A DNA stretch of 64,000 nucleotides, taken from contig NC_019869.2 of the NCBI RefSeq assembly GCF_002234675.1, positions 7,255,026 to 7,319,025 of the forward strand. The letters run 5' to 3'. The notes under the pieces were generated by a model. That model saw only the letters and a list, made by a program, of their open reading frames with translations, had not been told where the DNA came from and ran no database searches. This document shows positions 1 through 18,465 of the stretch, piece by piece. A program made the translations under genes and the position numbers. Position 1 is the first letter of the stretch, and every line of letters starts with the position of its first letter. This DNA is from Oryzias latipes (taxonomy: Eukaryota; Chordata; Actinopteri; Beloniformes; Adrianichthyidae).

Positions 1-1199
<1,199 letters not shown>

Positions 1200-1255
1200 T
1201 TCAAGGTGGGAAGATCTCAGTGGGCAGGCATCAGGAGCTGAACCAGACAAAAACG

Positions 1256-1262
1256 TTTTATA
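1256..1262 (-). promoter_or_regulatory. TATA box of the cathepsin S-like gene
   Basis: TATAAAA on the minus strand, 57 bp upstream of the ATG at 1199. The spacing would put transcription start about 30 bp downstream and leave a short 5' leader. This is inferred from position and motif only. Confidence 0.45.
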
Positions 1263-2319
1263 GAAATCAGACTATGGTAGCTCTGATTGGTTAATGGCAT
1301 CTGAACGAGAGGACACAGGTGAAGCCAATTTCTCATTGAAACCGGCAGAAACTGGTTTTTCTGTGGATTCCTAAATACCTGATCTTCACTTGGTTTCAAA
1401 GACAGCATGGAGTACTAATTTTTTTTATAAATTATTTCACCTAAATTCATCAGTGTGGCCACCTTACAAATCAAATGCAGGTCGATGAAGGTGAAGGTTT
1501 TGGCCACTTGGTGGCAGCAGAAACAAGCCACAAAAAGAGCCACCATGGTTATGAATGTAAGTATTTTTCATCTTTGGAAATCAAATCAAAAATCAAATAG
1601 GTTTTTTAGCTTAACTTCTAAAAGCCAAAAATAGAACTGACAGAACCCATCATATCAATAAACTTAACTTTTGCCTTCTTGCCTGTGCAATGAACCGTTT
1701 GACTGTTGCCTCTTAAATAATTCCAGAGATCAAATGACAGAAACTGAAATTAAACATAAACGAATGCTTCAGGGGATTATGACATTTTACAATTTTGGTT
1801 TTGATGAGATAACATTTTGAGTCCAATCAAAGTTTTGAAATTAAAAACTCTATGATGATCTGTTTTAAAGTATTTAAATGTGTTTTCAATCAAAATTAAA
1901 GCATGTTTTTATCCATGTTAGTGTATGAGGTGGATTACCAAAAACGCTCCACGGATCTACTCCGGGTTCAGCCCTTTGGTTAAATTTTAAAAACCCTTTG
2001 TGGCCCATGAGTCAAAAAGTTTGCCCTGGTTCAGACTAAACATGTGTTGTAGTCATTTTAGTTTGATCTGCCTTCCTAGGAACCAAAAGCTTCAAAAAGA
2101 TGGTAGAACAGAGATCAGATACTGAATTAAGAAAAGAAAAGGTTGGAGCAGTGTTGTATTTTTCCATGTAATGTTTATTTTGCATAAAATGTACTTCAAC
2201 ACATACAAAAAAACATAAAAAAGAAAGTTGGTATTCTAACACCATAATAAAAACTTTTATCAAGCATACTATTTAAATAAAAATGTACAATATGCAAAAG
2301 ACACTTGTTTTGGTTTTTA

Positions 2320-2476
2320 ACTCTAAACTCCAATGAGAATGGTGAAATGTTTTGTTTTTTATATGTTCTTGTAGCAGTTTTCTGATGACGGAGGACATAA
2401 AGAAAATTACATTTTGAGTTTTCTTTATTCAGATTGTTGTGAATTGGGAGCAGATGAAAAAAATGCTGTTTACATT
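2320..2476 (-). repeat. Dispersed repeat family A, 3' fragment
   Basis: In minus orientation this matches the 3' portion of the copy at 30655-31230: a run reading AACAGCATTTTTTTCATCTG, then CTCCC.ATTCACAAC, then GAATAAAGAAA. It lies in the expected 3' UTR of the complete cathepsin gene. Confidence 0.6.
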
Positions 2477-2485
2477 TTTTTTATT
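2424..2485 (-). terminator. Candidate polyadenylation signals of the complete cathepsin gene
   Basis: Two AATAAA hexamers on the minus strand, at 2480-2485 and 2424-2429, lie 95 and 151 bp past the stop codon. The second sits inside a copy of the dispersed repeat family A (2320-2476), so the transcript may end in repeat-derived sequence. Confidence 0.45.
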
Positions 2486-2579
2486 TGTTATGTCATGCTA
2501 AAAACGGCATAATCAGGATGAAAAGACCACAGGGAAGGCTTTTAAAATGGTGGAACTTTAAATAGACTTTCATGAAAAT

Positions 2580-8095
<5,516 letters not shown>

Positions 8096-8309
8096 CCTGA
8101 CAAGACAAACAGAGCTTTCAGCGTTTCTATTTGACTGATACTTGACAAACTGAACCACTGTGACTGACTGTAAGATCTTTTTTGCAAAACGTCTTGAGTT
8201 TAAATAAACAATTCAATTTGTCTTAAAATATTGCTTTTATTCTATCTAATCCCACCCACCACCATCTAAGTGTTATAAAGAACAATGACCTTAAATGTCA
8301 TGCTTAGTT

Positions 8310-8640
8310 CACTACGGCTTGAGCAACGTGCGTCCACGTGACCACTTTCAATGAAAAGTCTAAGTAAAAACTCGTAAATGTGCGTTCTGGGCTTGAGTGA
8401 TGAAAACTGTTGTGTCCATGTGTCGCTACCCAAGTTTCTATGAACGTTTTTGGGCGCCATTGAAATAAGAAGCCTGGAGGAAGATTAGCAGAATTAGCAC
8501 CGCTTTCACATTTCATACCAAGTCGCTTCCAACTGGTACATGCGTTTGTATCGGGTAGCGACACTGCAACAGGCCTGAAAGCGAGCGCGAAAATGTGCGT
8601 TTTGCTCGTTCTTGAAGGCGCTACACATGCATGAAAGAAA
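8310..8640 (+). repeat. Dispersed repeat (family E), copy 1
   Basis: The core at 8494-8536 (TTAGCACCGCTTTCACATTT, then ACCAAGTCGCTTCC) recurs at 40899-40941 and, inverted, at 44878-44922. The segment is rich in CGTG/CACG words unlike the AT-rich surroundings, as in several fish DNA-transposon relics. I cannot name the family. Confidence 0.5.
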
Positions 8641-10560
8641 CACACAAGCTCATAGAGCTGCTATGTTGAATTTTACATTTGTTGTCAGAAAACAAACCTT
8701 TGAAATTGAGTTACAGTTGTCACTACGTATTTTCTTTTTGGCACACGTGTGTGAATTCTTTTGGATTACAAAAGTAACGCTTATTTGAATTACATAGAAT
8801 AAAGCAGAGAACACAAAACACACCCAGGTTAAAATATCACTTTTTATAGAACCAGCTTTTGCAGTCATTGTGCTAATCACAGTGTAAATTATGAGACTAT
8901 CATTCACAAGAGGTATAAAAGAGGATGCTGGGAAATAATAACACTTCATAATTATTTAAAAATGTGAATACACAAGGCTACAGGTTTGTGGAAGTGGTTT
9001 AGTCAATGTGTTTTGTCACTGTGTGTGGTTTAGTTCTTACAATGATTTCTAATACAAAAGGTACTTTATTGTTATCTGTGAACCACAACCTACTAGGTTG
9101 CTCTAAAATAGGACTTTTTAAGCTAACAGCAGTAGCATATGGACATCCTTATAATGTGTATAAATAACCTAGTTAGCTTATTTATTTTCCTAAATAGAAA
9201 ATCTTACATTTTTGTTGTAAACTAAAGTCTCCTTCTTCGCTGTTTTAGGTTTACCTCAGCCTCAATAAATACAAGTTTGTACGCATTGATAAAGTCAATC
9301 AATATTACTCATTAACCTGGAGTAAAAGCAAAACTGGAATTTATGTATTTTTCCGCTAGATTTGATTTACGAAGGTCATTTTTCTTTGTTTTTTGTCAAG
9401 AAAAAAAGGAAAATTGGAAAAAAAGGAAAGTTTATGAAAACTAACAACATTCTAAACTTAAAACAATTTCCTCTGGGCTTTTAAAGTTGATTTAATAATT
9501 TCATTTAAGTTGACAGTTTTGTTTTTCCGGGTAGCGCCAAAAAAAGCAAAAAAACAATGATGGGCTACCACACATTGCCACAGATTACTGAAACTCAATG
9601 GCAACATTTTGTTTCTCAAGGCCTGTTCTTCTGAAATTTTGTTGTCATCTGTAGTTATTCCTTTTTATTGTCTTAATTTTTTACATCAGGGTTGCAAGTT
9701 ACTGAATTCTCACCACAATAATAAGTAAAAACTGTTGAGTAGAAATCACAGCCAAATAATTTTACAAGTAAATCCCTTTTCTTTGTGGATTCAAAGTGTA
9801 AAATTGGAAGACGCATGTTAAATTCTTCATTTCATTAACTGAACTACAGACTTTAATAATACTGACTTTAATAATACTAAGCCAGAATTTGATTGACTAA
9901 TGAAAACTCATTCAGTTTGCCATCCAAATATAGAAAAAAGACAGTATGATCTCTGTGCCAACGAAAAAAAGAAAGATTCAGAAGCTTTTGCAGCAATCCC
10001 TTTACTTTCTTCTGAACAGATCTACTCAGTTTCATGACTGAGTAACATAGACAAATTAGAGCTTTGAGGAGAAAATCTGCTAAAACCGTCTAAAAAGATG
10101 CCAAAAAGAGAAACAGTTTTACTCACGTTGACTGAGACTTTGTGAGCCGTGTTGTGTTTCCACAAAAATGCAGATAGTTTCAGAAGAGTAGATGTTTTCA
10201 CGGTCAAAACAGGAAGTTCAGTTTCCTCTTGCAAACCCTTTTAAGAAACCGGTTTCTCGAGTCGATCAACTGTAGCAGCGTGTCATGTGAATTTCATTTG
10301 TTGTCAGCTGTCATGGCCTAAAATATCCCTAAACCATGTGCTGCAGCTGAAAGAGTTGAAAGAACAGGAAATATAAGCTTAAAACACTTTAACATAATTA
10401 TAATATGAATAATATGCATTTACACATATGCATATATGCATTCATATAACAATAAAATCCATTCCAGAAAAAAACTCCTCGCATGTGCATTGTTTTTGTT
10501 GTTCTCTGTTGAGCTTTTGTATCATTTCCTCTCTACTTTCACATAATTCTTTCATTTACA
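8641..10560. other. AT-rich intergenic stretch, no gene seen
   Basis: Both strands show only short AT-rich open frames without domain-like composition, and I found no splice-flanked coding block or RNA gene. It lies upstream of the complete cathepsin gene and may hold its distal control sequences, but nothing specific is visible. Confidence 0.5.
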
Positions 10561-11094
10561 TTTAATTCATACAATCAGACAAAAAAAGCACAGTCTGGGA
10601 AATGACCCCGAATCATCAAAGTGGCCCCGCCCATAGGGGAGCTGCTCTAATGAAGCCATGATGCCATGTTGAACTCTGATTTGGCTTCCGCTCCTGCTTG
10701 CGTGCGTCTCTGACCTTTGCCCTCCCAGAATCCGGGTTTGGACGGAGTTCTGCTGATGAACGCAGGTTCCCTGAGGTAAAGCACCAGATGGCAAGTTTCT
10801 GACTCAGCACAAGCTTTTTATTACGCAGTGATCTCTGCTGAAGTGGTCCTTTTCCAGCATGAGGATCACCCATGAGGTGTCTGAGGGGAAGATGCTTAAC
10901 GCCCAAACATTAGATGACTGGAGGTGAAAGCTTTGCATGAAATTAAACTCTATATAATAACTATGAATGGGTATATTAGAAAAAAGGGATTTCATATAAT
11001 CATATAAACAGAAAAGCATGTTTAATCTGCGTTCACACTGAATGTGATTCGCAGGTTTCAGTGTTAAATCAAAGAACAGACGCCATCAGAGGTC

Positions 11095-11165
11095 CTGCGG
11101 CGTGACCAGGTCTCCCTTGAAGAAGATGGGACTTCCTGGTAAAATAAAGGTTAAATAAATAGATA
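11095..11165 (+). mobile_element. Non-LTR retrotransposon 3' tail
   Basis: AGGTCTCCCTTGAAGAAGAT, then GGGACTTCCTGG, then AAATAAAGGTTAAATAAAT. This matches a tail common at the 3' ends of fish LINEs, ending in a short AAAT-type repeat. Only the tail is present. Confidence 0.5.
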
Positions 11166-11194
11166 AATGTTAACATTGGGTCCACATTCGTCAG

Positions 11195-11371
11195 GCAGCA
11201 GCACGATTTGGACGTCAAGAGTTCAATCATCTGAGCTTTGGCAGAGAATATGTCGACATGTTGATGATAGGATCAGAGTCCAATTCCATCATGGAGGAGA
11301 ATCTGATTGTTCTCCTGAACTTCATGATATTCTTCTTATTTTCATTTCATTTCATTCTTATTTTTCCTTCT
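11195..11371 (+). pseudogene. Unassigned coding-like segment (possible orphan exon)
   Basis: An open frame follows a CAG acceptor-like triplet at 11192-11194 and reads AARFGRQEFNHLSFGREYVD, then MLMIGSESNS and MEENLIVLLN. Up to about 11326 the composition is protein-like; beyond that it becomes T-rich low-complexity up to the TAA at 11372. I do not recognise the family. It may be a relic of a gene or transposon. No upstream or downstream partner exon could be joined with confidence. Confidence 0.2.
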
Positions 11372-11658
11372 TAAAAAAACATTTTTTTTTAGAGCAATAA
11401 CAGCTTTTAATGGAAAAACGTCCAAATTATGTTTTCAAAAAACCTTTTGGAGCAGCATATTTTAAATGAGGTGCATGTCTGGGTAAAAGCTGAATGTGAT
11501 TTCCAAATTTTGAATGTGTAATTGATTTCAAGCATAACGATTTGGGGTGCGGGAGTATTTAAAATGGGAATTTTATGTGTTTATATTCTGCATGTTTTGG
11601 GATGACCATAAAATGAGATGCATGTTTCATTATGAATGTTTTTGTGTTTCTTATGAAG

Positions 11659-11748
11659 CCTCCCAGGAAGGACAGCCGTCTGCTAAGCACAGCTGATGGG
11701 GATCCTACAAACACTGTAGCGGTGACTGGCAGCAGCTCTGGTGCTTAA
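11659..11748 (+). pseudogene. Unassigned coding-like segment ending in a stop
   Basis: After a pyrimidine-rich run ending in AAG at 11656-11658, an open frame of 29 codons reads PPRKDSRLLSTADGDP and TNTVAVTGSSSGA, then TAA. The base composition is distinctly more GC-rich than its flanks. The product is not recognised. It could be a terminal exon or the relic of one. Confidence 0.2.
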
Positions 11749-12520
11749 AGGTTAAACGATGTTTTCTTCAGGATTGGGGGAAAAAAACAAAACCACAAAA
11801 TGTGTTTATCTTGACATTTTTTCCAATTGAATTCAATCCATGTCTGCGTTTGTTTTTTTTGTATATTTGTTTTTATAATTTTTACCTTTACTTTATTTAG
11901 ATGATTAAACTATCTGTTGTTGCCGTTTCATGTCTTCTGTAAGGTCATTTGGTTCTGCATTGCGTTATAAAGAGAGATAAATTGGCCATCCTTAATATTA
12001 AGTGTCCAAACAAAGCCCTGTGGGTCAGAGACTTTTTATTACTCAAAATCATTCTGCTTTAGAAGCCACTTTCTTACATTATAGCAGTCTTTGATTACAA
12101 TTTTTTCTGTTTAAAAGTTGGATTTGTGTATTTAATCTTATCTAAACTGCCTAATTGTCGAGTTTTCTTTCATTAACAGTTTAGTCTTTTAACAAGACTA
12201 ACCCAAAATTCATTTACCCTGAAGCGTCACAATGTTCATTTTTTGTGTTTTGTTTACCAAAGATTTGACAAAAAGGATTAAAAGTGCGTATTATTTGCAA
12301 GGCAACACTAATACTATGTATTCAAACAAATATCTCAGAGGGAATACATTTATTTTTAATTCCGGAGGGATTTTCTGTCGTTGGTTTAATCTCTTACTTC
12401 CCAAATTTTCTCAAAGATGCATCTTTGTTTCCAAGTGTCTACATTCATATCTCAGTCCCATCTGGTGTTGCTCCTAAATCTCTGCGTTTGGCTGACCCGT
12501 GTCTCCCTCCCGTCATCCAG

Positions 12521-12791
12521 TGCGATGTGTTGGAGGAAGTCCAGCAGCTAGTGCATATAATCCCCCAGCATGCACCAAGCGCCTGCGATTCTGCAGCCAG
12601 CTTGTTGTTGCCATGAGGACAGCGGAGCCACAGGGGAACCGAGCACCAACATCCTCAGGAGTCTCCGAATGGAGAAGGGAGGGGGGGGGGTACATTTTCT
12701 TTCTTGTTTTTTGATTTAATCTGTTCATTTTACTTCCATTGGTTCATGGGAAATCCTGGAATGTCTTTTTGTTTTTGTTAAAACATCAATA
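12521..12791 (+). pseudogene. Possible terminal exon with AATAAA, unassigned
   Basis: A GC-richer block starts after a CCCTCCCGTCATCCAG acceptor-like sequence. Two frames are open: one ends at TGA 12614-12616 (CDVLEEVQQLVHIIPQHAPS and onward), the other continues to about 12714. An AATAAA lies near 12788. Splice signal, composition change and polyadenylation signal together suggest a last exon. No upstream exons are recognised, so gene or relic cannot be decided. Confidence 0.2.
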
Positions 12792-12799
12792 AACGTCAA

Positions 12800-14400
12800 G
12801 AAAAAACAGGTTTGCATGAAGAAGACATCCATATGACAAGTTCTGCTTTCTGAGAGGGTGAGTTGCCGTATTTCTTTGATTCTTTAAAAAAAGAATTGCT
12901 GTAATTATTTTCCATTTGTGAAAACTAAAGTGTGTCTCTGCAGCTGAAAACAGTCTGAGGCTGTCTGTTCCTTCAAACACTTTTGTTTTTTCAACTTTTT
13001 CAAAATAAAATTAGCATTAAAATAAAAGTTTCGTTTCAGATTTTTTATATCTACTCTTCTTTGGCATCCTGTTTTAGATCCAGTTGTTAAAAATGAAAGT
13101 CTTCTGCCTTTATAGATGCTGAGGTGGTTTTGGACCTGAAAAGGTTTGATGCATATTTGCATCAAGGGGTGTTAAATGTGTTTTTTCAATGTGGTGAATC
13201 TTTCAAAATAAGGTTTTCTTTCTCATCAGGAACACCATGAGAAGAAAAAATCTGTTTTTTTGGGGGTAAATGTATTGTTTTTTTGCACAAACGACTTGCC
13301 TTGAAATCATTTGGTTCTCATCTCCTGCTGTCTGTTTCCTGAATTTCTGCTGACCCTTCCGTACGACGTGTGAGCAGAGCTGCCAAAGTAGAAGGTGGTA
13401 TCACACTTCCAAGTGCAATGTCGCTCATTTCTGCCTCTCTCCTGACAGTTCAAACAGCATTCCCCAGGCATGTTGCACATTTTATAGGACGACTGCTCTG
13501 TGAGCTTTAGCCTCACTGCTTTGTGGCCACCAGACAGAGTTTGCATTTGAGGAAAACGTTCACTTGTCACAGAGTGAGAACATACTGCATGATGAGTTTT
13601 TTTCCTGATTATCTGTGTACTAACAGTGTGACAACATCACTACCATGCATACCATCTCCACACATTTTTATAAACGTTCTGCCCCCTAGTGGTGGATTAG
13701 AAGTACTTCAAAAAGGAAACGTTATTGTACGATTTTTGGGGATTAAAGAAATACATTTGTGGCTGTATTGAAGCATCCCTGTTATGTGATCCCATTTGTA
13801 ATAATTTTTAGGTCATGATCTTTTCATTCCAAACCTTGGCAATGTATTCTTTTTGTTCTATTGGAATTTGGCAAATTGAGATTTATGTAATAGTTGTTGT
13901 TTTGAGTCAAAAAAAAAAGTTCAAAATAATTTTTATCAGACAGTGTTGTTATTGATGACTGATGAAAAAACTCACTTGTGTTTGGGCTTCATTCTAAACT
14001 AAGGTAACTTTTGAGCAGAATGATTTGATGCAGATGATTATTTATGTACAAAATACAAATAATTTCAAAAGGACACAAAATTAAAATCCGTAAATTAGAT
14101 TTTTCTGATTTCTCTTTCACAAAAAATGAATGCATCTAGTAAGTTGCATTTTGTAAAAATGCAAAAGTGCAAATTAAATTATTTTTTATTTCTTGACTCT
14201 CTGAATTAGCACGTTTAACTACATCTTGATAGTCCAAGATTAACTTATAATTATGGGAATTCTATTGACCATGTTGTTTAAACAAAATCACACTTCAAAA
14301 TGGTCTCAGTGAAGCCAAACCGGCTCAAGTTGTTGATTGTCGGGTGAAACACAATCACTAGATCTTTGTAGATTTAATGCAGCAAACAATCAATAATACA
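12800..14400. other. AT-rich intergenic stretch
   Basis: No supported gene. A minus-strand open frame at 13307-13570 has a Cys-rich patch (CNMPGECCLNC) but no start context, signal peptide or recognisable family. The remainder is AT-rich with short homopolymer runs. Confidence 0.4.
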
Positions 14401-14407
14401 GAATAAC

Positions 14408-15251
14408 CAGGGTCTGCAAGCTGAGTCTCTGGAGCCACATGTGCTGCTTTTATCACTTTATTCTGGCTCTTTGGCTTAAAAGAAAAATAGTTACAATCTG
14501 AAAAAACAATATCTTTTTGAAGTTTTATTCATTTATGTTTAGATTTTAGATATTAGTAAAATTACTTGATTTTCTCTGTACCACTGCTAAGATTCCACTA
14601 GAATCAAGAGGTTTTATGTGATTTTCCTCTCCTCATAATTGCCAACAAATCAGACAATTGACTAAAATGATAGTAAAAGATTTTATCTACTCTCAGATCT
14701 GTTCATTATATATCTCAAAATAAAGCAAATGTTATCTTCTGCTGCACAAAAGTATTTAGTTGCTGTTCAGGGTCAATGTTCTTACATAAATGCATTTACA
14801 TGTATGGGACAATTTTAATGGATTCAACACAACTGTTGTGATGTTTGTATTCAATTGAAAAAGAAGAAACAGGATAAAGGACAGACTTTTCTGCATTTTT
14901 AATTCCAGTAAATCTGCTGGAACAGGACAAATTTATTCAACACAAGATGTATTTATTTGTGTTTCTACGGAGTCCCTGAAGTGACATAAAAGTACAAAAG
15001 TTGAGTGGCTCTGTATACTTCCATCTAAAATAAAATAAATTAAAACATTTTTATACAGAAAATATCGTTAAATTCAAATTTTGCAAATTTTTAAATGCTA
15101 TATTTTTATTATAAAAATCCCTAACTTCTACAAAAATATAAATAGTGTATTTTCTACACAATAAAGTGTAGCTTTGTGGCTCTTGCTGGGTTCTAGTCAG
15201 TAAGAAACTGGCTCAATTGACTCATGTAGCGTCAAAGGTTTCAGACCCCTG
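14408..15251. mobile_element. Non-autonomous hAT-like element
   Basis: The left end CAGGGTCTGCAAGCTGAGTC and the right end AAAGGTTTCAGACCCCTG are near-complementary and match the CAGGGGTCTGCAA termini of hAT/Charlie-type fish elements. The left side continues with CTCTGGAGCCACATG, and the right side keeps the related word TGTGGCTCTTG. The 0.84-kb interior has no transposase frame. Flanking 8-mers are only partly alike, so a target-site duplication is not clear. Confidence 0.55.
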
Positions 15252-15369
15252 GGCTAAACATTTCTGATATTTAAAATTAACATTTTTCTAGAGAACACTT
15301 TTCTGCTTTTTTCTTTTTTTTTTTGCTTTGCTGTCTGTTCTTGAGAAATACGGAAGCGATTCTGTAGCA

Positions 15370-15880
15370 TAATTAAAAATAAAAGCCAAAACTAGAAATG
15401 GTTTTTCATTTTCAAAATAAAGCTGCATTTTTAACTAAAAATTAAAAATGAAAAACCAATACACTAAAATGCTTTTTTGTTTTCTTCTTCAACATTGATT
15501 ATTCTGACACTTAATTAAAATGTGACATTTCATTTTCAAAAAGTTCTCTGCTAAATGTGTAGCCAAATTCATTTAGAAATGTCTAATTTGACAATTAAAA
15601 TGGATTAACAGAAAAGCTTTTTCATTTTCAAAATGTAACTGCATCAAATGACTCATAATTAAAAATAAAATAAATAAATAAATAAAATGAAAAATCAATA
15701 CTTCAAAATGCTTTTTCATTTCTACTTAAAAACCACTTATTCTGTCATAATTAAAACAAAAATGCAAAGAGGGGATTGCATTTTCCTTTTTTCACATCCA
15801 CCCTGCGACAACTGTTGCATATCTCAATTCGAATAAGCATTTCCAGAGGGGATGCGGGGCGATGACGTGCATTTAGTAGT
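15370..15880 (+). repeat. Dispersed repeat (family B), copy 1
   Basis: Closely related to 58060-58470: shared blocks include TTCATTTAGAAATGTCTAAT, GCATCAAATGACTCA and CTTATTCTGT.AT.TAATTA. Both end with a GC-richer GGGGCGA.GACG tail. The body is AT-rich with recurring TTTTTCATTTTCAAAAT words in both directions. No coding capacity. Confidence 0.65.
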
Positions 15881-16146
15881 TTTTAACGCCAAAACTGTGA
15901 CTTTTTTTCTGATTTATGGCAATTTGCACCAATGGGTTGATGTCCGCCAGGGGAAAACGTAAATTTAGAGAAATGCTGCGTTCAGGTCACATTGGAATAA
16001 TTGGAAAAACTGCCTGTCCAACCCGGAAAACACACAAATCTTCCAAGTTTATGCACCTGAACAAAGGTCTATTTATGCGTTTTGCACCATCTTTGGGGAG
16101 ACACTAGAATTACTTGGAAAGAAAAAGTAAAAGATAATCAATATCA

Positions 16147-16177
16147 TTTATTCATTATTCATTATTCATTCATTATT
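16147..16177 (+). repeat. Degenerate ATTCATT tandem repeat
   Basis: Short tandem ATTCATT/ATTATTC units just upstream of the lingo4 coding exon. Confidence 0.7.
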
Positions 16178-16336
16178 TGGCGGGCTAGATTATGGCATGG
16201 TTTCACCAAGAAAGGCAAGATTTTACTGCAACAAATGACTAAAATCAAGACACGTTGTGTGTTTTTTATGTGTTTCAGGTTTCATCATTCTTCGTTTGTC
16301 TTCTGTCAGCGCTCCTTCCCTCACGCATGCCATCAG

Positions 16337-18169
16337 ATGTTCAGCGTGACTCCCGCCCAGTTCTGGATACGCTGGAGAGTTCTGTCTTTGTTGATTGCGG
16401 CAGTGACTTCATCTTCTGAGACCAGCAGGGCGTGTCCACCGTCCTGCCGCTGCAACTCTTCTGCGCTGGTGATAGACTGCTGGGGCAGCCAGCTCACCTC
16501 CGTGCCTGACGGCCTCCCGCAGGAAGCCAAGCTCCTCAACTTGAGCAAGAACGCAATCAAGACTCTGGTGCACCAGCAGTTCCACATGCTAACTCCTTTG
16601 CTGCACTTGGATTTAAGCAACAACCTGCTGGTACTGATTGAAGCTGACGCCTTTCTGGGCCTGCAGAACCTCCTGACTCTCAACATCTCACACAATCACC
16701 TGAAGATCATTCCAGTTGGAGCTTTTGTTGGTTTGAGCAGCTTAAAGCTGCTTGACATAAGTAGTAATCAGCTTCTTGTGTTCCTGGACTTTACTTTTAG
16801 GGACTTAACATCCCTCCAGTTCTGCAAAGCGTCAGACAATAGCTTCGTTTTTATCTCTCATCAAGCCTTTTACGGACTCTCCAGTTTACGAGAGCTGGAC
16901 CTTGATGGCTTTAATCTCACTGTGGTGCCAACTGAAGCTCTAAATCAGCTCGGTCGGTTGAGAAGCCTCAGTTTTCGGCGACTGGGAACGACCACTCTGC
17001 CAAACCACTCTTTCAGTTCCCTAGTACAACTGAAAGACCTCGTCGTTTCTCAGTGCCCCAGATTGGAGCGCTTGTCTGCAAATAGTCTGTTCGGACTCAA
17101 TCTCACGTCCCTGAGCATCACGCACTGTAACCTTGGTGGTGTCCCCTACGTCCCTTTGCATCACCTTGTGTATCTTGTGCATCTTGACCTTTCTTTTAAC
17201 CCAATCACCTACATCCACGGGAACCTGCTAAAAGATTTACTCCGCCTCGAGGAGTTCCATCTAGTGGGCGGATCATTGATCCAGGTCGAAGTTGGAGCTT
17301 TTGAGGGTTTGCTGCATTTAAATCTGCTGAACGTGTCAAGAAACCATCTCACCACCCTCGAGGCGGGGGCGTTCCAGTCGGCGGACGGCTTAAAAGCTCT
17401 TGGCCTCGACGGAAACCCGCTGGCGTGCGACTGCCGACTGCTTTGGGTGGTGCGGAGGCGACTGCTTCTGGATTTTGGGGGGAATCCGCCGACTTGCACC
17501 ACTTCAGTCCAGCTGCAGGGCTGGAATTTTCTGGACTTCTCTGACGACGAACTCCTGAAACTTCTCACCTGTCACAGGCCTCGAATCCTGAACAGCAAAC
17601 GCCAAGATGTGATGGTGGACCAGGGTCACACAGCAGTGCTCCACTGCGGTGCAGAAGGCGACCCCCTTCCTTCCATCCACTGGCTGAACCCTCAGCTAAG
17701 ACAAGTCCCACCAGTCGGGAGAATACGGGCTCTCACCAACGGCACGCTGGAGGTCCGCTTTGCTCAGCCACACGACAGTGGCGCTTACATCTGCGTCACT
17801 TCCAATGCCGGAGGAAACGACAGCCTGCGCGTCAGCCTTCACGTCCAAGCCTTGCCATCACCTTCCAAAAACCGCTTTGCTCTTCATGGTTGGTCTGTCC
17901 TTCCATCGCCCTCCCCCGGCGGGATCGGAAATCCCAAGCTCCCGTTTGATGTCAAGACGCTCCTGATAGCAGCGACGATTGGGTTTCTGTCGTTTTTCAG
18001 CTCTGTGAGCGTGTGCTTCGTTTTCATGTTCTTCTGGAGTAAAGGCAAAGGGCAGATTAAACACACAGCCACCATCGCATATGTGCCAAGAAGTGCCGTG
18101 TCCAGCAGCAGCAATAAAGCAGCGGGCAGCTACATGGAGACGGGCAGATTCACCATGAAACTGATATGA
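16337..18169 (+). CDS. lingo4: LINGO-family leucine-rich repeat and Ig domain membrane protein
   Basis: A single-exon frame of 610 aa, typical of LINGO proteins (about 590-620 aa). The ATG at 16337 is chosen because it is followed by a signal peptide (residues 1 to about 31, core RVLSLLIAAV). The frame stays open upstream, but no family-like residues lie there, and intron-like acceptors (TGTTTCAG, TTCTGTCAG) occur at about 16270-16310. Then come an LRRNT cysteine cluster (CPPSCRC, 33-39), about 11-12 leucine-rich repeats (roughly 60-355), an LRRCT (NPLACDCRLLWV, from about 359), one Ig-C2 domain (about 415-506, cysteines in LHCGAEG and YICVTSN), a transmembrane segment (541-567) and a short tail ending RFTMKLI, close to the FNMKMI tail of the family. 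These proteins act at the neuronal surface. Linkage to vps72 and cathepsin S/K genes favours lingo4 over lingo1-3. Confidence 0.93.
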   Translation: MFSVTPAQFWIRWRVLSLLIAAVTSSSETSRACPPSCRCNSSALVIDCWGSQLTSVPDGLPQEAKLLNLSKNAIKTLVHQQFHMLTPLLHLDLSNNLLVLIEADAFLGLQNLLTLNISHNHLKIIPVGAFVGLSSLKLLDISSNQLLVFLDFTFRDLTSLQFCKASDNSFVFISHQAFYGLSSLRELDLDGFNLTVVPTEALNQLGRLRSLSFRRLGTTTLPNHSFSSLVQLKDLVVSQCPRLERLSANSLFGLNLTSLSITHCNLGGVPYVPLHHLVYLVHLDLSFNPITYIHGNLLKDLLRLEEFHLVGGSLIQVEVGAFEGLLHLNLLNVSRNHLTTLEAGAFQSADGLKALGLDGNPLACDCRLLWVVRRRLLLDFGGNPPTCTTSVQLQGWNFLDFSDDELLKLLTCHRPRILNSKRQDVMVDQGHTAVLHCGAEGDPLPSIHWLNPQLRQVPPVGRIRALTNGTLEVRFAQPHDSGAYICVTSNAGGNDSLRVSLHVQALPSPSKNRFALHGWSVLPSPSPGGIGNPKLPFDVKTLLIAATIGFLSFFSSVSVCFVFMFFWSKGKGQIKHTATIAYVPRSAVSSSSNKAAGSYMETGRFTMKLI

Positions 18170-18200
18170 TTTTGTTATTTTGCTATTAATTTGCTTTCTT

Positions 18201-18234
18201 AATAAAAATGCAATTCAATTTCAGTGACAATAAA
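18201..18234 (+). terminator. Polyadenylation signals of lingo4
   Basis: AATAAA at 18201-18206 and again at 18229-18234, 32 and 60 bp after the stop codon, which would give a very short 3' UTR. Confidence 0.6.
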
Positions 18235-18465
18235 AACCTAATGTCTGATTATTCCGATAGCCTTTAACAAGTGATTGGTTTAATCGTTTAAGCATGTTTT
18301 TGTCTGACGTTATTAGTCTGAACAATTCAAGATCGATCAGTCCAAATGGAAGGATGTAAAGTTCCATCGCCTGGGATTTTGCTCAGAATTCATGTCTGTT
18401 GCAGGATTGATCAGTTAGGAAAAAATGTGCCTGTTTGCTGTTTAATTAACTGATCTATACATATG

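Noticed and set aside
16082-16336. N-terminal extension of lingo4 by 85 codons
   Set aside because: The extension is AT-rich, unlike LINGO proteins, precedes the natural signal peptide, and spans likely intron acceptors near 16270-16310.
16333-17568. Minus-strand open frames of 119-120 aa
   Set aside because: Shadows of the lingo4 coding exon.
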